Assembly: GCF_019175365.1 (NCBI RefSeq)
Contig: NZ_CP059572.1
Span: 4,526,001 to 4,590,000, forward strand
Source of the DNA: Actinomadura graeca
GTDB taxonomy: Bacteria > Actinomycetota > Actinomycetes > Streptosporangiales > Streptosporangiaceae
DNA: 64,000 nt
Reading direction: 5' to 3'
Shown piece by piece: positions 16,691 through 24,392 of this stretch (position 1 is its first letter; each line of letters starts with the position of its first letter). The position numbers and the translations under genes were made by a program. The notes beneath the pieces are model-generated. The model saw only the letters and a list, made by a program, of their open reading frames with translations, was not told the DNA's origin and did not search any database.

Positions 16691-18058
16691 ATGAGCACGC
16701 ACGGGACGCTGGCCGCCAAGGTCACCGGACCGGTCTTCGAGCCGGGCGGCGACGGCTACGACGATGAGCGCACGGGGTTCCAGACGGCGGACCCGCACCG
16801 TCCGGACGTGATCGTCGGAGCGGTGGACGCCGAGGACGTGCGGGCCGCCGTCGAGTACGCGGCCGAGAACGGCCTGCCGGTCGCCGTGCAGAACACCGGG
16901 CACGGCCTCCCGGCGGGCGCCCGGGGCGGGCTGCTGATCAGCACCCGCCGGATGACCGGGGTGCGCGTCGACGCCGCGTCCCGGACCGCCTGGATCGAGG
17001 CGGGCGTCCGGTGGGCCGACGTCGTCCCGGCCGCCGCGGCGCACGGGCTGGCACCGCTGAGCGGGTCGGCGCCGGGCGTGGGCGCGGTGTCGTACGTCCT
17101 CGGCGGCGGGATCGGGCTGATGTCGCGCGAGTACGGCAACGCCGCCGACCACGTCCGGTCGATCGACGCCGTCACCGCCGACGCGCGGGCGCGGCACGTG
17201 ACGCCCGCGGGCGACCCGGACCTGTTCTGGGCGCTGCTCGGCGGCCGCGCCAACTTCGGCGTCGTGACGGGCCTGGAGATCGGCCTCGTGCCGGTCGCGC
17301 GGCTGTACGGCGGCGGCCTCTACTTCGACACCCCGCAGATCGGCGAGGTCCTGGAGACGTGGCGGACGTGGTCGGCCACCGTCCCGGACGCGATGACCTC
17401 GTCGATCGCGCTGATGCCCGTCCCTGACATCCCGGCGTTCCCGGAGCCGCTGCGCGGGCGGCATGTCGCGCATGTCCGTGTCGCGTTCGTCGGCGACGCC
17501 GCCGAGGGCGAGCGGCTCGTCGCGCCGCTGCGCGCGGCCGGGCCGCGGCTGATCGACAGCGTCGCGGACATGCCGTACACCGAGTCCGGATCCATCCACA
17601 ACGAGCCGCCCGTCCCGATGGCGTACACCTCGACGAACGTCGCGGTGCGGGACCTCCGCGCGGACGTCGTCCGGATCCTGCTCGACCTGGCCGGGCCGGA
17701 GGCGCCCGACCGGGCCGTCGTGGAGATCCGGCAGCTGGGCGGGGCGCTCGCGGCGGAGCCCGCCGTCCCGAACGCCGTCGGCAACAGGGACGCCGGGTAC
17801 CTCATCGGCGTGCTGTCCAAGCTCGGGCCGGGCGCCGACGAGGACGCGGTCCGGGCCCTGCACGAACGGTGCCGCGCAAGGCTCGGACCGCACTCGTCCG
17901 GGCAGATCCTGAACTTCCTCTTCGGCGCCGACGCGACGCCCCAGCAGGTGCGCGCCGCGTACGACCCGGCCGACTACCGGCGCCTCGCCCGGCTCAAGGC
18001 CGTCTACGACCCGTCCAACCTGTTCCGCCTGAACCACAACATCCCGCCCGCCGGGTGA
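16691..18058 (+). CDS. FAD-linked oxidoreductase (BBE-like)
   Basis: 455 aa. The N-terminal FAD-binding PCMH domain has the QNTGHGLPAGARGG region, where the His of TGH is the usual covalent-FAD site, plus SGSAPGVGAVSYVLGGGIG. The C-terminal BBE-type end is YRRLARLKAVYDPSNLFRLN followed by H. Such enzymes oxidise sugars or secondary metabolites with O2. A 6-S-cysteinyl Cys is not visible, so attachment is probably through His only. GAGGGGGATCCCT supplies the ribosome-binding site. Confidence 0.88.
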   Translation: MSTHGTLAAKVTGPVFEPGGDGYDDERTGFQTADPHRPDVIVGAVDAEDVRAAVEYAAENGLPVAVQNTGHGLPAGARGGLLISTRRMTGVRVDAASRTAWIEAGVRWADVVPAAAAHGLAPLSGSAPGVGAVSYVLGGGIGLMSREYGNAADHVRSIDAVTADARARHVTPAGDPDLFWALLGGRANFGVVTGLEIGLVPVARLYGGGLYFDTPQIGEVLETWRTWSATVPDAMTSSIALMPVPDIPAFPEPLRGRHVAHVRVAFVGDAAEGERLVAPLRAAGPRLIDSVADMPYTESGSIHNEPPVPMAYTSTNVAVRDLRADVVRILLDLAGPEAPDRAVVEIRQLGGALAAEPAVPNAVGNRDAGYLIGVLSKLGPGADEDAVRALHERCRARLGPHSSGQILNFLFGADATPQQVRAAYDPADYRRLARLKAVYDPSNLFRLNHNIPPAG

Positions 18059-18077
18059 AGGCGGCGCCCCACGCCCC

Positions 18078-19553
18078 TCACTGCTTGCGCTTCGGCAGGA
18101 ACAGCGCCGGGACCAGCGAGAGGGCGAGGAACCCGAGCGCGACCAGGTAGGTGTGCCGGAACGCGTCCGAGAGGGGCTCCGCTATCGCGGCGTGCCCCTG
18201 CGGGCTGAGCCGGTGCAGGGCCTGGAGCGTTCCGCCGCCGTCCTCCGGGACGAGGCCGCTCATGAACGCCGACAGCACCACCGAGGTGACCGCCGTCCCG
18301 ATGGCCGCGGACGTCGTGTTGACCAGGTTCACCGACGTGCTCGCCGCGGGTGCCCGCTCGTGCGACATGCCCCGCGTCGCCGCCGTCATCGTCGGCATCA
18401 TCGTGGCGCCGCCGCCCGCGCCCATCAGCACCATCGCGCCGCACAGCGCCCAGTAGGACGCGTCCGCGCCGAGCTGCATGGCGAACAGCGCGAACCCGGT
18501 GACCGCCGTCGCGATCGCCACCGGCACGAGCCGTCCCGCCGGGAACCGGTCGACCAGCCGTCCCGCGACCTGCATCGCCGTGCCCGATCCCAGCGCGAAC
18601 GGGATGCCGAGGAGGCCCGCGACGGTCGCGCTCTCACCCCGGACGACCTGGAGGTACAGCGGCAGCAGCAGCATCGTCCCGAAGTACCCGAAGGCGAACA
18701 GCGTCAGCGTCCCGGTGGCCGCCGCGTACGTCCGGTCCCGGAACAGGCCGAGGTCGATGAGCGGATCGCGGGCCGTCAGCGCGCGCACCACGAACGCGAC
18801 GGCGAGGACCGCGCCCGCCACCAGCGGCACCAGCACCCCGGGCGTCCCGAAGCCGCCGCGCTCGCCGCCCGTCGTCACGCCGTAGAGCAGCGCGGCGAGG
18901 CCCGGGGAGAGCATCAGCAGTCCCGGCAGGTCCAGCGGGCGCGACCGCTCCGGGACGTCCCGGGGGAACATCCGCGATCCGAGCGCCACCACCGCGACCG
19001 CGACCGGCACGTTGACGAAGAACATCCACCGCCACGACACCTCGTCGATCAGCCAGCCGCCGAGCGCCGGCCCGGCCAGCGGGCCGACGAGGATCGCCAG
19101 GCCGAGCGTGCTCATCAGCCGCCCGAGCCGCTCCGGGCCCGCCACCCGCAGCAGGATCGTCATGCCGACCGGCATCACCATGCCGCCGGCGAGGCCCTGC
19201 ACGACCCGGAACGTGACGAGCGACTCGACGTTCCACGCCAGCCCGGCGAGCACCGACCCCGTGGCGAACGCGGCGATGGCCCCGAGGTAGAGCCTCCGCG
19301 CGCCGAACCGCCCGACCGCCCACGCCGTGCCCGGGATGACCGCGGCGAGCGCCAGCGAGTACCCGGTCGCCACCCACTGGATCGTCGCGAGCGGCGCGTC
19401 GAAGTCCCGCGACAGCCGGTCGATCGCCACGTTCACGACGGTCATGTCCAGCGTGATCATGATCGCGCCGAGCACCAGCACGAGCACGATCGCCATGGGC
19501 CGCGGCCCCGCCCCTGACGGGGATCCCGTCCGGGGGCCCGCCGTCGTCGTCAT
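18078..19553 (-). CDS. MFS drug transporter, DHA2 (14-helix) family
   Basis: 491 aa. The first helix IMITLDMTVVNVAIDRLSRDF, motif A-like GRFGARRLYLG and the ITLDMTVVN signature identify a DHA2-type proton antiporter. ATG 19553 overlaps the FMN-reductase stop by 4 bp (ATGA); a longer frame extends into that gene and is rejected. With the reductase and the TetR gene upstream it forms a likely inducible detoxification set. The transported compound is unknown. Confidence 0.92.
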   Translation of the reverse strand: MTTTAGPRTGSPSGAGPRPMAIVLVLVLGAIMITLDMTVVNVAIDRLSRDFDAPLATIQWVATGYSLALAAVIPGTAWAVGRFGARRLYLGAIAAFATGSVLAGLAWNVESLVTFRVVQGLAGGMVMPVGMTILLRVAGPERLGRLMSTLGLAILVGPLAGPALGGWLIDEVSWRWMFFVNVPVAVAVVALGSRMFPRDVPERSRPLDLPGLLMLSPGLAALLYGVTTGGERGGFGTPGVLVPLVAGAVLAVAFVVRALTARDPLIDLGLFRDRTYAAATGTLTLFAFGYFGTMLLLPLYLQVVRGESATVAGLLGIPFALGSGTAMQVAGRLVDRFPAGRLVPVAIATAVTGFALFAMQLGADASYWALCGAMVLMGAGGGATMMPTMTAATRGMSHERAPAASTSVNLVNTTSAAIGTAVTSVVLSAFMSGLVPEDGGGTLQALHRLSPQGHAAIAEPLSDAFRHTYLVALGFLALSLVPALFLPKRKQ

Positions 19554-20122
19554 GACCCGTACGGACGGACGGTCCGTGCCTCGCGCAGCGCGTGGCCCCA
19601 CCAGTTCAGCTGGTCGAGCATCCCCTTGGCGGCGGCGCCGGCGCCCTCGGCGTCGTCCGGGGCGCCGTCCTCGCCGAACCAGTTCCAGGGCGTGTGGAAG
19701 CTGACCGTGTCGCGGATCGTGACCGCGTGCAGCTCCGCGAAGACGCTCCGCAGATGCTCGACGGACCGCAGCCCTCCCGCCAGCCCGCCGTACGAGACGA
19801 ACCCGACGGGCTTGGCGCGCCACTCGGAGAAGTGCGTGTCGATCAGGTTCTTCAGCGTCCCGGGGAAGCTGTGGTTGTACTCGCAGGTGACGACCACGTA
19901 GCCGTCCGCCGACCGGAGCGCCGCGGTCACGTCCGCGAACCCGTCGGACGGCGCGGCGCCCAGCTCGGAAGGGGGCGGCGCGGCGGCCATGTCCACCACG
20001 TCGACGACCATGTCGTCGCGGCGCGCGGCCTCCCCGGCGAACCAGGACGCCACCGTGGGCCCGAACCGTCCCTGACGTGTGCTGCCGATGATGATCGCGA
20101 TCCGCAGCGGATTCTCGGTCAT
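19550..20122 (-). CDS. NADPH-dependent FMN reductase
   Basis: 190 aa flavodoxin-like fold. The N-terminal RIAIIIGSTRQGRFGPTVA phosphate-binding loop, the VVTCEYNHSFPGTLKNLID active region and the FVSYGGLAGG loop are typical of NADPH-dependent FMN/quinone reductases. ATG 20122 has GAGGAGAGGGAC upstream. It is translationally coupled to the following MFS gene, suggesting reduction plus efflux of a redox-active compound (inference). Confidence 0.92.
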   Translation of the reverse strand: MTENPLRIAIIIGSTRQGRFGPTVASWFAGEAARRDDMVVDVVDMAAAPPPSELGAAPSDGFADVTAALRSADGYVVVTCEYNHSFPGTLKNLIDTHFSEWRAKPVGFVSYGGLAGGLRSVEHLRSVFAELHAVTIRDTVSFHTPWNWFGEDGAPDDAEGAGAAAKGMLDQLNWWGHALREARTVRPYGS

Positions 20123-20256
20123 GTCCCTCTCCTCAACATCGTCCCGGGACCGGCCCGTGGGGACCGGCCCGCCGACCACTCTGAGACCTCAGCATTAGTT
20201 GAGGTCAAGTCCCGGCGGCCGATGGGGAGAGGTCGAGGAGAGGGGGGCGACCGGCG

Positions 20257-20805
20257 TCAGACCCTGATCAGCCTCGCCGCGTGCTCGTACACCTCCTCGC
20301 GTGTGCGCGAGCCATGATCGGCGGCCAGGAAGTGGTTGCCGATCAGCAGCGAGAAGGCGAGCATACAGCGCGCCTCGACCTCGTCCTCGTCGGCGCACAG
20401 CTCGCGGAAGAGCGAGCGCATGTACTCCATCCGCTGGTTGTCGACGCGCCGGAGCCGGTCGGCGACGACCTTGTCGCGCCGGGCCCAGTCGCGGATCGCG
20501 AGGTCGATCGCCAGCAGCCGGTCGCTGGAGGCCAGCATGCCGGTCCTGCGCATCCTGGCCGGGGCTGCGGCGCCCTCGCCCTCGACGCGGGCGACCAGGT
20601 CGTGGATGCTCTCCCGCTCCCAGGCGTCGAGCATCTCTTCAAGTAGGGCGTTCCGGTCGGCGAAGTATCCGTAGAAACCGCCCTTGGTGACCCCGAGCGA
20701 CTTCGCCAGGGCCTCGATTCGGACGGCGTCGGGGCCGCCGACGGCGAGCGCCCTGAGCCCCTCCTCGATCCATCTGCCGCGAGGAGTGCGGACCTCGGCA
20801 CCCAT
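20257..20805 (-). CDS. TetR-family transcriptional regulator
   Basis: 182 aa. The HTH (IEALAKSLGVTKGGFYGYFA) is followed by an all-helical ligand-binding region. ATG 20805 is chosen at GGGAATGGAGAATC; a longer frame to 20988 has no family similarity. It lies upstream of the FMN-reductase/MFS pair on the same strand (134 bp gap), so it likely represses that pair and itself. A possible operator is near 20190-20210 (TGAGACCTCAGCATTAGTTG), with the half-symmetry TGAGACCTCA. Confidence 0.9.
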   Translation of the reverse strand: MGAEVRTPRGRWIEEGLRALAVGGPDAVRIEALAKSLGVTKGGFYGYFADRNALLEEMLDAWERESIHDLVARVEGEGAAAPARMRRTGMLASSDRLLAIDLAIRDWARRDKVVADRLRRVDNQRMEYMRSLFRELCADEDEVEARCMLAFSLLIGNHFLAADHGSRTREEVYEHAARLIRV

Positions 20806-20936
20806 GATTCTCCATTCCCTGTCCAGGTCGCGGCCCGGAGGCCGCGGCGCCGCCGGGCGAACGGCCACGAGACGTACGGCGCCGTAACGGGTACGCGCGC
20901 ACGGCCCCGTGGGGACGGCCACGGGACCGACGCGGG

Positions 20937-20962
20937 GGATCGCGGGCGTGCGCCCGCGATCC
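20937..20962. terminator. Hairpin upstream of tetR
   Basis: GGATCGCGGGCG / CGCCCGCGATCC is a perfect 12-bp stem with a 2-nt spacer. It lies between the LPMO gene (minus strand, ends 21154) and tetR and could block readthrough, or be an operator. Confidence 0.45.
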
Positions 20963-21080
20963 GGGCACCGGACGCCTTTCGGCCGCATGCCGGGGAACCG
21001 TCACCGGCGTCACGGTGGTCTCGATCACACCGGGGCGCCCGGGAGGCAGCCGCCTCCTCGGACGCCGCCGCAAAGGGGGG

Positions 21081-21127
21081 CGGGGACGGCGCCCGTCACC
21101 GGGGGATCGTGACGGGCGCCGCCCCCG
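21081..21127 (-). terminator. Terminator after the LPMO gene
   Basis: Arms 21081-21099 and 21109-21127 form a 19-bp stem with one mismatch and a 9-nt loop. It starts 27 bp after the LPMO stop on the minus strand. Confidence 0.8.
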
Positions 21128-21153
21128 TACAGGGTCGTGCGAGGCGTCGTCGC

Positions 21154-21663
21154 CTAGCCGACCTGGAGGTCCACGCAGGCGTAGAAGGCGTTGCCCGTGT
21201 CGGCGATGTTCCAGACCGCCAGCACCTTCTGCCGGCCGGTGTGGCCGGCGAGGTTCACGGTGTGCGAGACGGTGGCGGGGGGCTGGGCGTTGTTACCGCT
21301 GACCACGGCCACGCGCGAACCACCGATGTAGTACTCCCAGTTGGTGGTGCGGTGCCGGGCGGTGAAGGTCCAGGTGAAGTTCACCGAGGTGCCGACCTTG
21401 GTGGCGGTCCACCCCTTGCTGTCGTCGTTGAGCTCGGCGAACGCGGAGTTGCCGCCGTTGCAGGTGCGCTGGCCCTGGCGTCCCTCGACGCTCTGTGGCT
21501 CGTATTTGACGCCGCCGCACTGGACGGTGTTCTGCGCGCACTGCGCCTGGCGGCTCGGCGGGGAGTTGACGTAGCCGTGCGCGCTGGCCGTTCCGGCGAG
21601 GACGACGACGAGGGCGGGGGTCAGGGCGACACCTGACGCGACGGCGATGATCTTCCTCTTCAT
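21154..21663 (-). CDS. Secreted AA10 lytic polysaccharide monooxygenase
   Basis: 169 aa. A Sec signal peptide (KRKIIAVASGVALTPALVVVL) ends at TASA, so the mature protein starts with His, the copper-brace ligand (HGYVNSPPSR). Further AA10 features: CAQNTVQCGG and TCNGGNSAFAELND, the second histidine in the TARHRTTNWEYYIGG region, and HTVNLAGHTGRQKVLAVWNI. The NSPPSR start resembles chitin-active members. There is no carbohydrate-binding module. ATG 21663 is preferred to an upstream start at 21681, as it begins the signal peptide. A perfect palindrome lies 128 bp upstream. Confidence 0.94.
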   Translation of the reverse strand: MKRKIIAVASGVALTPALVVVLAGTASAHGYVNSPPSRQAQCAQNTVQCGGVKYEPQSVEGRQGQRTCNGGNSAFAELNDDSKGWTATKVGTSVNFTWTFTARHRTTNWEYYIGGSRVAVVSGNNAQPPATVSHTVNLAGHTGRQKVLAVWNIADTGNAFYACVDLQVG

Positions 21664-21790
21664 GGGAGCTCCGAATCTCATGGTCTATGGCCGCGTTGGC
21701 GGCCACTGCGGGGGGTCGTCCGTGTGCTCCGGGCGGACTGGGCGGGTCACGTGCCGCCATGACCATCTCCGTCTGTGACCAGGCAGAATC

Positions 21791-21811
21791 TAATAGGAAA
21801 GTTTCCTATTA
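21791..21811. promoter_or_regulatory. Perfect 21-bp palindrome upstream of the LPMO gene
   Basis: TAATAGGAAA, a central G, and TTTCCTATTA form a perfect 10-1-10 inverted repeat in an otherwise GC-rich region. It is followed by ACGGAAATTTACCG. Its position 128 bp upstream of the LPMO start suggests an operator for a carbohydrate-responsive regulator; the identity of that regulator is not evident. The rest of 21664-21992 shows no gene. Confidence 0.65.
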
Positions 21812-21992
21812 ACGGAAATTTACCGCGACATCGTGCGATGTTCAATGCCGGGCTCCGTTTCACCCGCCAGGACGGTACGCCGATCACGACATGATCGCGA
21901 GACGTCCCGACCAGGCTGTCCGGAGGAACTCCAGGTGAACCGGCGGATTTTCGGACTGCCCACTTTCGGGGCGCGGACGCCGGCGCTTCCGC

Positions 21993-23018
21993 CTACTCGA
22001 CCGGACCGGACGGGCCGCCGGGACGCGACGAGCCGTGGTCCCCGTCCGGCGCCGGTGTGATCTCGCTGACCGGGTCGCCACCGTAGGCCGGAGGGTCGCC
22101 GCCAGGCCCGCCGAAGGACGGGGGGTCGCTGCCCGGCCCGCCGTGACCCGGCCCATCGCCGGGACCCGGGCCGGGACGCGGGTCCTTGGGCTTCTCTGAT
22201 TCCTCCGGCGTCTTCGTCTTCTTCGGCTTCTTGCCCTTCTCCTGCCCGCCGTTCTTGTCGCCCTTGCCCTTGCCCTTGGCCTTCGGGGACGGAGTGGTCG
22301 AGGGCGGCTTCGGCGGGCCCGGCACGATGGACGGCACCGGCGCCGGCGACCTGCCGCCGTCGGTCCCTCCGATCTTCGGCGAGCGGTGGGTGGGCGCCGG
22401 AGTCGGATCCTGGCCGGGGAGGTTCCCCGTGCCCGCCGCGACGGCGACCCCGCCTGACGCGACCAGGATGGCGACCCCCACAAGGATCTTGACGATCGCC
22501 ACGCGGGGCAGCGCGGCCAGCCGCTGGAGGGGGGACCTCGCATGCCGGAACCCCCTGAGCGCCGCGACCGCTCCGGCCGTCTCCACCGCCTCCGCCGCCT
22601 CCGCCTCGCCGGCCGTCCCGGTGGACGGCGCGGTCTGGGCGGAGCGGGCGGAGCGGGCCGCCGTGAAGGCCGCGACCGCGGCGTCCTCGCCCGCGAGCTC
22701 CTCCGGCCGCGCGGGCGCCGCCGCGGCGGCCAGCAGCTCCCGCAGGCGGGCGAGCTCATCATCCGCCGCGCCGAGTCCGCAGGCCGCTTCGGCGGCCGTG
22801 CCGTCCTGGGCGTGGCCGATCACCGAGAGGTCGTCCGTGGCGCTCTCGGCCGCGGCGCGGTGTCCCGGAACGGTGTGCTCCGGAGCGCGGTGTCCCGCGG
22901 CGCGGTTCTCTGGGGTGGTGCCGGGCGAGGAGCGGTCGATGGCGGCCCGCGCGAGGGCGTCGAGCAGAAGCTCGGCGGTCCGCGGGTCGAGCCCTCCGGC
23001 CCTGTGCTGGTCGTTCAT
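21993..23018 (-). CDS. Membrane protein coupled to ECF sigma factor (putative anti-sigma)
   Basis: 341 aa. The acidic N-terminal cytoplasmic part (GLDPRTAELLLDALARAAID, and a LARLRELLAAAAAP helix) is followed by one membrane helix (VAIVKILVGVAILVASGGVA) near residue 195 and a long extracytoplasmic tail rich in Pro, Gly, Lys and Asp. Its ATG overlaps the sigma stop by 4 bp. A single-pass protein coupled to an ECF sigma gene is the usual anti-sigma arrangement, but no zinc-binding HxxxCxxC motif is visible, so the role is inference. Confidence 0.75.
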   Translation of the reverse strand: MNDQHRAGGLDPRTAELLLDALARAAIDRSSPGTTPENRAAGHRAPEHTVPGHRAAAESATDDLSVIGHAQDGTAAEAACGLGAADDELARLRELLAAAAAPARPEELAGEDAAVAAFTAARSARSAQTAPSTGTAGEAEAAEAVETAGAVAALRGFRHARSPLQRLAALPRVAIVKILVGVAILVASGGVAVAAGTGNLPGQDPTPAPTHRSPKIGGTDGGRSPAPVPSIVPGPPKPPSTTPSPKAKGKGKGDKNGGQEKGKKPKKTKTPEESEKPKDPRPGPGPGDGPGHGGPGSDPPSFGGPGGDPPAYGGDPVSEITPAPDGDHGSSRPGGPSGPVE

Positions 23019-23782
23019 CTCACCCCTTCAGCGCCGGTACCGCCACTTTTGTCACCTCGATGTGCGGGCAGGGCGCCGGGCGGATCCGCGGTGCTCGGGG
23101 GGACCGCCTTCGGGGCGACGGCGTCCGAGGCGACGGCGTCCGAGGCAAGGGTGCCGGCGGCCGCCTCCGGGACGGCGGTGCCCGTGGCCGCTTCCGGCGA
23201 CGCGGGCGTGAGCCGCTCCGCGAGGCGGCGGAGTCCGCGGTACGCGGCGGTGCGGACGGCGCCCGACCGCTTGCCGAGCACCGTGCCCGCCGACTTGGCG
23301 TCCAAGCCCATCACCACGCGCAGCAGCACCGCCTCGGCCTGGTCGCGCGGCAGCTCGCCGATGAGGCGCAGGGCGTCGGCGGTGGCGATGCCGTCCAGGG
23401 CGATGGACTCGGTGTCGCCCTCCGCCGCCACCGTGAGCAGGTCCTCGACGGGCAGGTCGGAGGCGGGACGGCGGGACCTGCGGCGCAGGTGGTCCAGGGC
23501 GCGGTGACGGGTGATCGTCGCGGTCCAGCCGCGGAAGCCGTCCATGTCGCCGCTGAAACCGGGCAGGTCGCGGGCGATCTGCAACCACGCCTCGGACGTG
23601 ACGTCCTCGGCGTCCGCGCCGACCAGCGCGCCGGCGAACCGGATCAGCCGCGGCTGCACATCGCGGTAGAGCAGGCGGAAGGACTCCTCGTCGCCGTTCT
23701 GCGCCGCGCGCAGGGCGCGGCTAAGTTCGTCCTCCTTCACCACATCTTCCGCCTGTACCTCCACTTTCGTCATCCGGGTCAT
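23015..23782 (-). CDS. ECF-type RNA polymerase sigma factor
   Basis: 255 aa. Region 2 (ESFRLLYRDVQPRLIRFAGA, AEDVTSEAWLQIARDLPGF, GWTATITRHRALDHLRRRSR) and region 4 (LPRDQAEAVLLRVVMGLDAKS, GAVRTAAYRGLRRLAE) are clear. An unusual Ala/Pro-rich C-terminal extension of about 65 residues carries short repeats of the ASDAVASDAVAPKAV kind. An ATG nine bases inside (23773) is also possible. Paired with the membrane protein downstream. Confidence 0.9.
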   Translation of the reverse strand: MTRMTKVEVQAEDVVKEDELSRALRAAQNGDEESFRLLYRDVQPRLIRFAGALVGADAEDVTSEAWLQIARDLPGFSGDMDGFRGWTATITRHRALDHLRRRSRRPASDLPVEDLLTVAAEGDTESIALDGIATADALRLIGELPRDQAEAVLLRVVMGLDAKSAGTVLGKRSGAVRTAAYRGLRRLAERLTPASPEAATGTAVPEAAAGTLASDAVASDAVAPKAVPPSTADPPGALPAHRGDKSGGTGAEGVR

Positions 23783-23886
23783 TGTGCAGGGATTTCATGC
23801 GCTGTGTGACACGAAAGGCGGGCATGGCGCTGAAGGGGTGAACGTCCCTGGCGCAAAAGCGCTCCGACCGTTCCACGACCTCCGAA

Positions 23887-24390
23887 ATGACGGCCCAGAT
23901 GATCAGTGACGCCCCGGCACGGCGCCCCCTCCCCGACGAGGCGCCGGACGCGCCCGCGGTGTTCGCCGATCCGAGCGGGCGGCGCCGGCGTCTCGTGCGG
24001 CGGCTCGGGCTCGGCGCGGGCACCCTGCTCGTCCTCTACCTGGGAGCACTCGGCGTGGGCGTGGCGACGGGCGCGGACGTGCCGCTCACGACGTGGGACG
24101 ACCCGCCCGGCACCCACCGCGTGAACAAGGGCGGGCGGGACGACGCCGCGACGCGGGAGGGCGAAGGCCGCGGCACCGGGCGGCCGGGGGCGGGCCGGTC
24201 CGGCGGAGGCGCCGGGGCCCCGACCACGGTCCCCTCGCCGACCGCGACGCGCACGTCGGTCGCGGTGCCGCCCGCGAGGCCGGCGCCGCCCGGCTCGTCC
24301 ACGCCGCCGGGCGCGGGGACCCCCACCGGCCGGCCGGGCAACTCGCACGCCTCCCCGCCCAGGTGGGGCCACGAGAAGAAGCCGCGCTGA
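23887..24390 (+). CDS. Single-pass membrane protein with Pro/Thr-rich tail
   Basis: 167 aa. A short N-terminal part ends in a Arg-rich stretch (GRRRRLVRRLG); one membrane helix (GAGTLLVLYLGALGVGVATG) follows, then a low-complexity Gly/Pro/Thr/Arg tail. No known domain is recognised. It stops 2 bp before the next start, so it is probably made together with the deacetylase-glycosyltransferase and may assist it at the membrane (inference). ATG 23899, four codons in, is an alternative start. Confidence 0.7.
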   Translation: MTAQMISDAPARRPLPDEAPDAPAVFADPSGRRRRLVRRLGLGAGTLLVLYLGALGVGVATGADVPLTTWDDPPGTHRVNKGGRDDAATREGEGRGTGRPGAGRSGGGAGAPTTVPSPTATRTSVAVPPARPAPPGSSTPPGAGTPTGRPGNSHASPPRWGHEKKPR

Positions 24391-24392
24391 CG

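Noticed and set aside
18078..19823. Longer version of the MFS protein starting at 19823.
   Set aside because: The extra 90 residues are Arg/Gly-rich and come from the overlapping FMN-reductase gene; the ATGA-coupled start at 19553 is clear.
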